Shown here piece after piece: positions 15,287 through 26,605 of a DNA stretch of 64,000 nucleotides (within the stretch, counting starts at the first letter, position 1; every line of letters starts with the position of its first letter). Origin of the DNA: Deuterostichococcus epilithicus (taxonomy: Eukaryota; Chlorophyta; Trebouxiophyceae; Prasiolales; Stichococcaceae); contig JAVTLE010000005.1 in assembly GCA_033439295.1 (NCBI GenBank), forward strand, positions 2,592,501-2,656,500. The letters are read 5' to 3'. The translations under genes were made by a program, and so were the position numbers. A model generated the notes under the pieces. That model did not search any database, was not told the origin of the DNA, and saw only the letters and a list, made by a program, of their open reading frames with translations.

Positions 15287-17685
15287 TCACGACGGTGTCG
15301 CGTGCATCGCCTGCTGTATCTCGCTGGCCATGTGCAGCAGCTGCAGGTACTCGTCGGCGCCGTCGGCCAGGGCCTTGTCCGCCAGCGCCAGCGCCCGCGC
15401 AATGCGCGCCCGCTGCTCGTCCCGCAGCGCCTCGTCGCCGAGCACCGCCGCCTGCACCTCTAGTAGCACCGACTGCGCCTGCATTGCAGAAGGGATTTTA
15501 TGAGAAATTGACTTTGTCTCTTAAAACGCTTGTGAAGTCACAATGCGGTGTGTGTGAGCTGCATGACGGCCCTCCACAGCTGCTCCGAGCAGCTCGGACC
15601 GCGGCTGCGGTGCGGAGAGCGGACGATTGCAGTGGATTCAAGCTGCAGGACAGCCCTCCACAGCTGTTCCGTCTGGAGGATGTCTGGAGTGCAGGTCGGC
15701 CACGCACGCCAATCAGTGTCCGGAGCTTGCTGCCTGAAATTTCGTATTCACAGAGCGCTGCCTGCGATCAGGCCGTCCGTATTGCACCTCCGCCCTAGCC
15801 TGCGCAGCTGCCTCACTCCTGCATGTCGTGTAACCGGGATGAAGGCCACGCCGTCGCGCAGCACACCCAAGCAGATCCCCGATTGAATTCTCACCAGCCA
15901 GCCGTCGGCGACGAGGTCTGTGACCGCCGCCTGCACCTTCGAGAATGTCCCCGAGCGCGCCGCCTGCAGCAGCTCCTCGACCGTCGCCAGCGGCACCGCG
16001 CCCGCTACATCCAGCAGCGTGGCGGGCGCCACGGCAGACCCCTTCAGCCGCACCGCGCTCTGAAGCGTGGTGATCGCCTTGCGCAGGTCGCCGTTGGCCA
16101 CGTGCGACAGCGTGTCGAAGGCGTCGTCCTCCAGCGTCACCCCCTCCTCTGCAGTCGACTGAAGTTGTCTCAGCGACAGATGTGCAGATCACGAGACTTT
16201 ACTGTTTTAACCCTCCTCTGGGGCGAGCATGACCAGAGCTGTTCAGTAGGTGTAGCTGCAGGCAGCAGTGCGACATGTAGCTCGCGATTGAGGATGGCGG
16301 GAAGGGCGCTGCGCTGTGACATATTGTCTTCAGGGGGAGGCTGTGCTGACAGAGTTGGTGCAGTCTCTTGCTGCCGCACGCAATTTGGCGGTGCTTTTGC
16401 AGGGTTGTTCATGGCTCGACTCAAACGAAAACACAAACGATGTTGCTGTGCCTTCATGATGAGCTGCACCACGCGCAAACAGCACCCACCTGAGCAGATG
16501 TGGTTGATGCGCTCGGCGATGATGTCGCCGTGCATGGGTTTGAATCGGAACTTGGCACACCGTGACGCCAGCGGCTCGATGATGCGCGACACGTAGTTGC
16601 AGATGAACACAAAGCGCGTCACCTTGGAGTGCGCCTCCATCGTCCGCCGCAGCGCGTTTTGCGCGTCCTGTGGCGGCACATGAGGTTGCCGGTCCCGGCT
16701 CTGGAACAGCCATTAGCTGGACCTGAATAAGGGCGGAGGCTCTGATGTCCTCCGAAGACAAACCCATGCTGCATCATCGCGAAACCCTGCACGACATGCA
16801 CATTTGCACAGGGCAGGACGGCCCGGTTCCAGAGAGTCAGAAGCTCTCGACTCAGAAGCCCATGTCAAGCTGCAAGCCAGGTCTACTAGCCAACCCAGCA
16901 CAGCCTGGAGCCCACCTGCGTCATGGAGTCCGCCTCGTCCAGGATGAGCAGCTTGTAGGGCGGGCAGGGGTAGCCCTTGGCGGGCTCGCCAATGGCGGAG
17001 GACGCAAACTGCTTAATCTTGTTGCGCACCACGCCGATGCCGCGCTCGTCAGAGGCATTCAGCTCCATGACCCTTACCTTTGAAAGCTCCGGTCTGCGGC
17101 GACAGCATGTGGCAATCGGGTTCCGGTTTGGTGTGCTGCACGAAACTTCGTATGCTCGAGTGAACGTTGTGCCAGCCTCGCTCGCATTGCAAAGCGCAGA
17201 ACCATGCGCCGTGTGGCGGTAGACTGCACAACAGCCGCTCAGCGTCAGTCGACCAGTGAGATGGCATGCAGGAGCGCATCACCCGTATAATTGCCGGGCA
17301 ATGGCCAGCGCTGTCGACGTTTTGCCGGTGCCGGGCGGTCCATAGAACAGCAAGTGCGGCAGCTGCGGCGCACGTGCACAGTGTCAAGCCGAGAGTCCGT
17401 CACCATGAGTGTTTTGACCTGCTTAGTGAGGCATGTGCAAGTCTGCGTGCATCCGAGCGACTCACATTGGCTGTTTCCAAGGCACGCCGTAGCGTTGCCA
17501 CGACCTCCTCCTGATGTGCGACCTCGTCCACGTTCTTCGGTCGGCTGCAAGAACCAAGCAGAGATACATGGATTCTTGTGCATGCAACCTGACCGGGTGC
17601 CTGACCGAGTGTCAGCGCACATCAGGCAAAAAAGCCACATCGGCGGTGACGCTCACTATTTGTCCACCCATGGCGCTGTGGACAT
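15287..17685 (-). CDS. RFC4: Replication factor C small subunit (RFC4; yeast Rfc2 type)
   Basis: AAA+ subunit of the clamp loader that places PCNA on primed DNA. Seven minus-strand exons (17685-17657, 17544-17466, 17362-17283, 17093-16916, 16667-16490, 16148-15895, 15478-15287) join in phase to 329 residues, the family length. It starts [20 protein letters not shown], with the first exon only 29 nt long. Walker A is [12 protein letters not shown], Walker B is [11 protein letters not shown], and the SRC box is in [32 protein letters not shown] is the RFC box, and [16 protein letters not shown] is the C-terminal collar motif. It resembles Arabidopsis RFC4/EMB1968 most. The start codon faces that of PXN across 510 bp. 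Confidence 0.95.
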
Positions 17686-18195
17686 TGTACTTGTTTCCGG
17701 GCCACCGACGGAAGTAGGGCTATTCTGAAAGCTCCTTCTACATATCCGAGTTCTCTGCTGGGCTGTAGACACTCCTGGACTCGCTCAGTTTCGAAATTTC
17801 ACAGAGTTGGCAACTTCAAAACTACGTCGCGATCGCGGCGCGCTGTCTCCTTTGAACGGATGCAGCACCGGCAATGATTGCTGTAGTGCAATGTAACTGT
17901 TGTTGTGGGTCAGCACCTAGCGCAGCATGCCGGGCATGCCACTCGCAGCTGAAAACCTGAAACCTGGGCGAGCGTCATGCTGACTGGACGAGTCAGCACC
18001 GGGTTTGCGGGTTACGGTCATCCTGGCTCAGTGTGCCTTTGCTTTGCGTGTTTCCAGTGATCAAGCATTGCTAAGGCCAGGAAGGCTGTGCGTGCTCTTT
18101 GAAGGCTCGTCTCAAGCCACTTGCGCAAACATCACCGAAGCAAGCACATTTGAAAACAACAGCAGTGACCTGCGTAGCAGCCGCGAGTCGTCAGA
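17686..18195. promoter_or_regulatory. Divergent promoter region RFC4/PXN
   Basis: About 510 bp between the two start codons, AT-richer than the flanking exons. It must hold both promoters and 5' UTRs. No TATA box or other motif could be assigned. Confidence 0.45.
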
Positions 18196-21078
18196 ATGGC
18201 GTCAGATGCGGTCGTGGAGGGCGTCTCGGGGGCGGCAGGTGCTGTAGCAATCTGCTCAAAGTGATATGCCTCCTGCCACGTGCGGTGAGCCGCTCAGTCA
18301 CAACATGAGTGCGACATGCTTGTCCTGTTGCAGGCGGCATCGTGGCCCTGTTGGCCACATACCCGCTGATGACCATCTCCACCATGCAAGCGACACGCGG
18401 CAAATCGCCAGAAGCGGCAGCGGCGGCGCCGGCGCCGGCCAATGGCGAGCAGCTTGTCGTGCCAAAGACGCGGCGCGGTGCTTTTGCGGACATTCTCGAG
18501 GTGAGTCCGGCAGCCTGGGCAGTGCAAGGGAGGCATATCCACCGTCAGCGTCAGCTCAATGTTGAGCGTGGAATACTTAGCAGTGGAGCAGTGCATACCT
18601 CAAATGGGGGTTGTGGCATGAACAAAACCATGCCTGACGCACATGCAGGCGGTCAAGAGTGTGGGTGTGAAGGGACTGTACTCGGGGCTGCAGCCGTCGC
18701 TGCTGGGCACGGCGGTGTCACAGGGCGTCTACTTCTACCTGTGCGCTCCTTGTATCTTCCAGATATGGTGTCCTATTGCTCTGTTTTCCTTACAGCCTGC
18801 AGCAGCTGAGCCCTCAGCAGCTGTGCACAAGGCTCCATCTGGCTCCACCTCACACACTGACTACGAGTGTCGCAGCCTGGGGAACGCGCCCCTAAGAACT
18901 GTCAACTGAGCTACACAGGATCGTCCAGTGCATCTGTGTTCAACGAACACAAGAGGAGAGAGCCGCGTCTGCACGCAAACATGCGTGGCATCAATTCCGT
19001 GTATCTGTCCCCAGGTACTCGCTGCTCCGGGAGGCGGCGGTGGCGAGGAAGCACGCGGCGGCGGGCACCGTGGCGGGGCGGCACACGCGGCAGGAGGAGC
19101 TGCCTATTGGCGCCTCCCTGCTGGTCGCCGCCGTCGCCGGCGCCGGCAACGTGCTGCTCACCAACCCCATCTGGTGAGGGGCGCACGAACAAGTGTTGCG
19201 GAATTCCAGAGGTACTCCTGGCCATGCGCGATGCAAGCAGTCGCAAGAGTGCAGGCTAGATTTGTGGCAGGCCTGTCTGCTGGCAACGCAGACTGTGGGT
19301 GCACCTGTCGACAATGCACCTGTTGTGATCGCTGCTCGTCCACCTCGACCTGAGCTGCAATGCACCCTGGGCAATCCACCTGAGATTGCCCATTCGATGA
19401 TGTGTCGCTGCAGGGTGGTGGCGACGCGGATGCAGTCCAACCGGCACCGCCAGGGCGAACCGCTGGCGGCCGTGGCGGATCAGCCGCCGCAGAGCGTCGG
19501 CCCCATCACCGTGGCACAGGACATTTTCCAGGACAACGGCATCACGGTGCGCCACTCGGCAACTCGCTCTCGCCCTCTTGTCTTGATCCCGGATCCCATG
19601 AAGCACATTGCTGCGCGGCCGGCGGCGGCCAGCGGCAGTGGCATGCGACAGTGTGGTGGCGCCATCGCCGCCCGCAGCCTTCCGTTTCTCAACCTGACTG
19701 CACAGCAAGAATTTGGTCTGAGGCTAAGGGCAGTGACAGGTGGGGGCGCGAGAAGCGAGCCTGCAGCTGATTCTGCCACGCGTGAGCCAGAAAACGCATG
19801 CGTGCCCCGATGCCGTCCACGTTGTCCCTGCAGGGCTTCTGGAAGGGTGTGCTGCCATCGCTGGTGATGGTGTGCAACCCGACGGTGCAGTACGTGCTGT
19901 TCGAGTGGCTGCTGGCGCGAGTGCGGGAAGCGCGCCTCAAGGCCGGCCGCAAGGGCGCCGCCATCGCCCCTACCGGCGGCCAGGTGCATCTTGACTCCGT
20001 CCCCGGTTTCCAGGGCAAACTGGACGCTCAGGCGCTCAGACTCGAGTCGAGCCGCATGTTTCATCCAGCATGCTGGCACCGCAAGCCCGTCTTGCACCCC
20101 AGCGGTCCATCTGGTCCCCCATGCAGGCAGTTGAGGCTGATCGGCGCTTCAGCGAGTACCACTCACTCTGCGACTAGCCCACTGCTCCGCTGCGTGCAGG
20201 TGTTCCTTGGTTGACGAGCGTCATTGGTCTCGTCATTTGTCTCATTTCAGCCAACGTCATGCGCGCAGGTGTTCCTGATTGGCGCGCTGGCCAAGATGGG
20301 CGCGACGCTGGTGACATACCCGCTGCTGCTCATCAAGTCGCGACTGATGTCCACCAGCGCTGCCACGCGGCCCGACCTCAAGTATGCCGGCACGCTCGAT
20401 GCCCTGCGCCGCATCTACAAGGCTGACGGTGGGTGTTCCCATATTGGTTTTTTCTGCGCATCTGGAAGGCGCCCAGCCCTTCCAGGATGCTCACCGGCTT
20501 TCGTTCTGCTTGCAGTCCTCCTAGAATGCGGCACAGGCTGGGCCTTGGCTTCTCAAGGCAGGCCTCAGCGGGTTGAGCGGTCGGAAAAGGTCAGCTTTGA
20601 TGTATTGATGTTGCTCCTGTCGCTGCCGCAGGGATCACCGGCTTTTACGCCGGACTGCGCGCCAAGATTGTGCAGAGCGTGCTGGCTGCCGCCATCCTGT
20701 TCTACTGCCGCGAGCAGGTCTACTCCGCGGTGCGCCCCTGCAACCGACCTTGCTGCACCCGTGATCTGCTGTCGCTGTTGCAGTGCACCACTGCCGGCAA
20801 CGTCTCTGGGAGACAGGCGGGCGGGTGGCATTCCAGAATGCAATCGACAGGTGCTTTTCGGGAATCGCTTCTGCCCACACGAAGGAGCTGCTCCCCCTCC
20901 AGGGAAAGGCGACAGTCAGTCTGAGGGAGCGTTTGTGCATGCTGCACCGCCCTTGACAAGGAGGCACTGCTGAATTCTGAGGGTTTGACTACAATTTTGA
21001 CGACGATTTTGTCAGCAGGTGCGGGCGGTGTTGAGCTCGCCAAAGGCCATCATCAAGCCGCCAAAGGCGGTGCAGTAG
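18196..21078 (+). CDS. PXN: Peroxisomal NAD carrier (mitochondrial carrier family)
   Basis: SLC25-family carrier expected to bring NAD into peroxisomes. Nine exons (18196-18238, 18334-18500, 18649-18740, 19015-19173, 19414-19546, 19834-19983, 20269-20428, 20632-20729, 21019-21078) join in phase to 353 residues with three carrier repeats. Signature sites are ATYPLMTISTMQ (repeat 1), LLTNPIWVVATRMQ (repeat 2) and VTYPLLLIKSRL (repeat 3). The segments GLYSGLQPSLLGTAVSQGVY, GFWKGVLPSLVMVCNP and GFYAGLRAKIVQSVLAAAI follow Arabidopsis PXN (At2g39970) closely as I remember it. Loop 1 has an Ala/Pro-rich insert. A decoy acceptor at 20190-20216 resembles the real one at 20261-20282 but leads into a stop. 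The substrate is inferred from homology. Confidence 0.92.
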
Positions 21079-21410
21079 TAGCCTGCGGATAGACGCGGCG
21101 TCTGGCGCTGGCAGGGGCAATCCCGATGCCCTGGCACATGGGCTAGCCGATTAGCCGCTCAGTCATGTTACCAATGATGGATGCGGCACTTTCGGCACAG
21201 GCTGAAGAGGGCCTCTTGTATTGGTTTTCGTCAGGAACCGAGGCACTGCTGCACCAGAGAAAGCGCGCATGTTCTTTGGGGTTCTTGCCAATGCCGCATT
21301 GACCATTGTTTACCTAGAAGGTGTCCCATCTCAGGTTAGGTTAGGCAATGCACAATGACGAGCAAAATCCAGCATCAAATTCATCAAATGAGGAAAAAAA
21401 ATCCAAAAAC

Positions 21411-21447
<37 letters not shown>

Positions 21448-21977
21448 TGCCCGCCCGGTACATCATCCAACCATGCATCCAGACGGGCGTCACCACCAAG
21501 CGAAGGCCCTGTCACGCCCCGCTGCGCAAGAGGCTGTGGTACGCCACCAATCCCCCCCCAACCCACAACCCGATCTTCCTAGACAGCAGCAGCCAAGGCT
21601 GCGCTGGCCGCCCAGTTTGAGGCGACCCCTGAGGTTGGTTACGCCCTCAGATGGCTGGGATGCTGATACTGTGTCTTTCCACAGTGGCCTTCTCGCGGCA
21701 CATGTCGTGTAACAACAAATCAGACGCGGCGCGCCTCGGGGCTGACCACGCAACAGGGCGCTCAGCCCCAATCAGTTGTGATCGCAGCCGACGCCGTCAC
21801 GCTCGATCATCGTGCGTCATCCAAACGACTCGTCTCCTCTGCGGCTGCGCCGCGTCAGCCAGGCCCGGCGCAGCCTCGCAGCATCAGAGGCTGGTGAGCA
21901 ACTACAGGCTCGGGCGCGCCCTGCCGCTGCGTCCTGGCTGGCTCCAGCGAAGCAGGCCGCAGCCCCCGCAGCCCGCC
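21079..21977. other. Convergent 3' flanks of PXN and carbonic anhydrase
   Basis: About 900 bp between two stop codons. It contains a pure CAG microsatellite and otherwise no convincing exon. The reading frames across the repeat are only the homopolymers such a repeat must give. Confidence 0.5.
21412..21444. repeat. (CAG)11 microsatellite
   Basis: Eleven uninterrupted CAG units followed by CAA, lying outside any gene I can support. Other CAG runs in the window are shorter and mostly inside coding exons. Confidence 0.95.
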
Positions 21978-24392
21978 TCAGCTGCTCCACTTCGGCTTCC
22001 AGTTGGCAAGCTTGCGAAGTGAGTCAGTGAGCTCACGGCCGTCGACCTGCAGCTTGGGCGCCGGCGCTGGCGTCGGCTTGGGCGCCGCCGGCGCCGACTC
22101 GGGCTCAGGCTCGGCCCCGCCGTGCGGCGCGGTCACTGGCGTCGGCTCGGGCGCCGGCGCCGCCGACATGGGCCTGGGCCTGGCGCCGCCCAGCTGCGAG
22201 CGCAAACGATTGGTCTTACTGAAGGACAATCGGGATGACACTTCGCATGTAGTCTTGTCGTGCCCCTTGACACCGAGGCTTTAGTAACGGCAGCCTCACT
22301 GCCTTTGGGCCTTCATGCATCAGCAATACTCGCCTGCTTCAGAGACGAATCGCCTGTGCCTGAGCGCTCGTAGTCAAACGAGCGCCCATTCATGGGCTGC
22401 GCTGGGCGCGCATTGGTGTCCAGTGTGAAGCCACCCCCGAGCAGCCGCTGGAACTGCAGCACCTGCGAAGCGCCAACCGGCGATGCCCGCATGAGCACAT
22501 ACCTGCGCAACAGCACACCGGCAATACATCGGAAGCAGCCCTCCATTCGGGTGTCAGTCAACCCTGCTGATCAGCACCAACCTCCAAAGAAGCACGGGGC
22601 TCCATGTGATGCAGCACCTGCTTTTTGAATCTGGACATGTCCAACCCGTCACGTTACGACCAGCAAACAGCAAGAACCACCTGTTGATGTTGCTGTCTCA
22701 AGGCTCCTGCGCGAGACACAGCCTGGACCAAAAGAGCGTCTGAAGGCATGCACTCGCACCATGAGACGCCCTCGGTGCACGGCGGCGTCGTCAGGCTGCC
22801 GCTGTAGTGCACGCGCGGGAGCTTCGTCTCGCCGAAGACCTCGCCGCTGCTGCCGGTCACCAGGGACGAGAAGGTCCCCGGCCACAGGTCGTGCGGCGCT
22901 GCGTCGTGCAATCAAGCCTCTGTGGGCGGGGCCCCCGCGCAGTTGACGCGAGCAGGCGTGTGTTTTTGACCAGACACACGCGGGAAGTGAGCCCAGGCGA
23001 AGGTCCCAAGTCGCACGAGGTGGATGGTCATGGCCATTGGTTTGCGGCACTGGAACGACCAGGCTACACTTCAAGCAGGAAAGTGCCTCGCTGGTGCTGG
23101 CTAGGGTTAGAAAACCTGTGGCCGCTTGCTGCGGCTACACCAGCTGCACACACACCCGCTGACTGGTGGCTTTCAAGATCTCACACCTGACACGGCGCCA
23201 ACTTTTGCCGGAACGAGGGCGAGCGCCTGCTCCAGGGCAGCGCACCACTGAATGCTGCGGCTGCGGTAAAATGGGTCCGTCTCAAGCAAGACCCCGACCA
23301 CCGCCAGCTCGCCTGCGGGCCGAGCATCCAATGTTTGGTAATTCAGCAACTCAGTTCAGCCAGCGAACCCGCCACACTGCTCAGGCAGCCAATGTTCCGT
23401 GCTGTATGGTGCGCGTGCGCTGTGCCCACGCTGTGCGATGTTCAGTGCATGTGCGTCGTGCCTACGAGATAGAGACTTACGCATACAGACCAGAACCCTG
23501 ACCTGTCGCCAGATTTTTGTGGACCAGGTGCGCCTCCATGTCGGCCCCTCGGCCGTCCACCGTGTGCTCGCTGGGCGTGTGGAAGTGGAATTGGATCAGC
23601 TCCCAGCGCTGGGTGCCGATGTAAAGCATGTTTCCCGGCGCCAGGTTGACCTGTTGGGGGACACGCACTCGCGATGGTCAACCAGGCTGTTGGGTGGCAG
23701 CGGACAGATGGGGCTGCGCAGGGGGCATGGCAAGGCTGCAGAATGGGGCACTGAGAGCGTGGGGTCCAATGGCCACGGGGTTGCCTTCAACCTCACATGC
23801 GACTGGACTGGAAGAGAGGCCAGTAGTGCCTGCCAGCAGCCTCATGCAAGTGGTGCGTAGCAGGGTTACTTAACCGGCACCATCGGGGACAGGCAAACCC
23901 ATCTGAGCTCACCTGTGCGCCGTGGCCGGTATTCAGCACGGTTGCACCGCGGAGCCCGCTGTAGTCAAACTCCATCGCATCCGCGTATGCGTCTGCGGCC
24001 GCCGCCGCCGACGATATGTTGACCGGCGACTGGCTGCTGCCGGCTGCGCAGGCGCCGCCCCACTCTGGCGGGCCCGACTGAGCGCCGTACGTGTATTTTC
24101 CTCCCCCAGCTTGGGCCGGTGGCGGGCAGCAGGAGCACAGCGTCAGGGCGGTGAGCCCCAGCACGGCTCGGCGGCTAGGGTTGATCAGCTGCGGCACCTG
24201 CCGCTGCTGCTGCTGCCTCGCTGGCTGTTGCAGTGGCGGCATGGCTGCGGAGTTGTCGGCGCCATGATGGGCGGCGCGCACATCGCAGATGGTGGCACAC
24301 GCGCGCTGGCGCTGCGTGCGCTGACGCGGCGCGCTGAGGGCGGCGCAACCGGCCCGGAAGGAGCTGGCCATGTGGCAGGCGGCAGGCAGCAT
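21978..24392 (-). CDS. Alpha-carbonic anhydrase, probable thylakoid-lumen targeting
   Basis: Zinc enzyme interconverting CO2 and bicarbonate. Six minus-strand exons (24392-23913, 23650-23503, 23312-23187, 22898-22760, 22502-22334, 22193-21978) join in phase to 425 residues. Zinc ligands appear in LIQFHFHTPSEH (two His) and ADMEAHLVHKN (third His); CAAGSSQSPVNI, YSGSLTTPPCTEGVSW and RLLGGGFTLDTNARPAQPMN are further family marks. The N-terminus is transit-peptide-like and then has NPSRRAVLGLTALTL ending in PAQA, a twin-arginine signal with an AxA cleavage site, as expected for Tat import into the thylakoid lumen (compare Chlamydomonas CAH3). The last exon adds about 70 Pro/Ala/Glu-rich residues ending RKLANWKPKWSS. 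Reaching that exon needs a GC-AG intron (donor CAG|GCGAGT near 22333); otherwise the protein stops at about 22313. Confidence 0.92.
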
Positions 24393-26605
24393 GGGCGCTG
24401 GGCGTACGCGTCAGCGGCTGCGTGCACTGGCTGACTCACCAGCCAATCTAGCCAATCAATTAAAGCCGACAAATCAGATCAGGATGATAGTGGCTGGACT
24501 ACAGTCTGCGATGACCAGGCTCTCACAAGCAGATTACGAACCCCTGGGCATGCCGACAGCTCGATTGCAAACTTGGAGGAAGCGTCTGATTGAGTGGGCA
24601 GCTGTTGCGCCACCAGTTTCGAGGTACGAATAGCGACAGAAATTCTGTGTGGGTTCCTGGTCGGTGGTACTGGTGGATGAGGAGTTGAGGACAGAGCCAG
24701 GCGGTTGCTTGCGGTTGGTCCGTTGGGGGGATGATTATTCACCCCGACATTATCCATACTTGTACTTCACTGACCCTTGTCGGGTGGTGCAGACACGTGC
24801 GCATCTCACGATCAATCATGCGGTCGATCGTGCTGGCATTCGACGTGTCCTGGCAGTTACACAGCGCATAGCCAATTTCAAGACGCTGTGTACATCCTTG
24901 AAATGCGAAGAAATCCAGTCTTGTGCGACGACGTCGATCGGCTGATGAAACCAGCTGTTCAATCCGCCACCCGAACTGCGAGCAGTCAGGTGTCCGCTCC
25001 GACCATCAGAGTCTTCTGAACAGTCTCCAGTGCTCCTTAGGAGTCTCGCCTGCCTGGCTTCGCCAACGATGCGCGCTTGCCTGCGGTCGCCAGGCTCCCA
25101 TTATGGCGTCAGTGCTGAGTGATCGCCTCCGACCGCAGAGCAATGCTGTCTTGCGATAGCTCTTGTTAGACGTCCGATGTCTTTCTTTTTACACGCACGT
25201 GATTCTGGCACATGCTTTTTGCGGCCACACAGCGCGTACGTATATTGAATGCAATTCCATTTACACATGCTATTGAGAAACTAAGCTCTCGACGGCACGC
25301 AGTGCAAAACACAAAATAAGAAACGCAGAAGAGCACCTCAGGGCTGCAGGAGAGCGTCCTTGTTGCTCAGTAGCCGCCACACCGCGACGTGGCATCCTTT
25401 TCACCAGGAGTGTCGCCGTCAATAGCAGCGAGCTCAGCAACCTGCATGCTGCCTGCACATGACAATTGGTGCTGCAACATCAGGAACGTCATCATGCTTG
25501 ATTGTGCAGTGATCAGCGACTCAAAAGGCGGCGCAGGCAATCTGGCTGCAGATGCAATCGAATGCTGCGTGTGCAGCATAGGACGCAGTAGTGTTCAGGC
25601 ACTGTAGCCGCCAGCATGGAACAAAGATGTATTGTCAGGAGAGCATTTGTATTGCAGGTAGTCATGGCGTGCTCAGAATCCTTTAGTTTGTCTCTCTGCC
25701 AGGATCGCTGGATAGCAATCGGCGCAGCACGGCGAGTGATTTCATCGTCACTGCACACCATGATGCGATGATAAACACCTTCGATAAGAATGGAAATATG
25801 TTTCACTGCAGGCGTTAGTGGGCACGAAAAATACTTGGTCGGAGAACGGCACTCAGCTCGTTGGTGGGCGGCGGCAGTCTGCAGCTGCTTGGTGCAGCAG
25901 CAGCAGCAGTATCTGAGTCATTCAGTAGTCCAGGTTGGGTACTCGAAGCAGTGCTACGCATGAGTAAATCCTGCTCGCGGCGTCGAAGCAACAGTGTCGC
26001 TTTTAGAACGGCACATGTGGCTGTGGCAGTTGGCAGCAGTGTCAAGGCTGGCACTCTGGTTGGGGGGCCATTCTGCCACCAAATGCGTCTGCCGCAGCAG
26101 ATGAACCGTTTGAAGCATTCAGCAGAATCTGGAACCGTATCTTGGACAATCTGAAAATGAGAGGGAGGACTGCGATGCTGTTTGGCTGGAGCAGGCGAAG
26201 GTGGCTTCCCTCGGAGAAGAAGACGGGAACAGAAGAGCCCCTTGTGGGGCTTTCCTAGGGTTGAGTAACCCCACCATGCACCGAGTGGTGCAGGGTTTTC
26301 GACAAGCCAAGGTGCATCAATCAGGCTCGCCTCTTCCGACTACACAGGCATGGGGCAGTGCATGTTGGTGGGAATATCATCGCCGTGTCTGTGTGCACGT
26401 GTGAAGGTCAACTACGGGACATGCTTTCTGTAGTTGCGCAAGCGTTATTGAGTACAGATGGCCTCGATAGGCCCATGGAAAAATTGACCGCCAACAACCA
26501 GAGTGCCAGCTGCGTCAACGCTCTAGGCTACTGGACGGTTACAACTCGATCAATGTGTCACTTGTATCTATCGTCCGTTCAGCGTCGATCATTCTGTTGT
26601 ACCCG
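24393..26605. other. 2.2 kb without a recognisable gene
   Basis: Lies between the carbonic anhydrase start and the NOL6 stop and is clearly lower in GC than the surrounding exons. Several short open frames exist on both strands (for example around 25815-26154, open on both strands), but none shows a familiar motif, coding-like GC or consistent splice sites. It may hold the carbonic anhydrase promoter and the NOL6 3' UTR. Confidence 0.5.

Noticed and set aside
15566-15675. Two similar GCCCTCCACAGCTG segments in an RFC4 intron
   Set aside because: Only about 20 bp of similarity; too short to call a repeat family or element.
20190-20216. Alternative acceptor for a PXN exon
   Set aside because: It resembles the true acceptor but the reading frame meets a stop within five codons; the 20268/20269 junction gives a conserved continuation.
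21348-21620. Frames with poly-Ala, poly-Gln or poly-Cys over the CAG repeat
   Set aside because: Such homopolymers follow directly from the microsatellite; the rest of each frame has no coding features.
25815-26154. Overlapping open frames on both strands, with another minus frame at 25513-25806
   Set aside because: Low GC, no recognisable motif and no consistent splice sites; being open on both strands is a warning sign.
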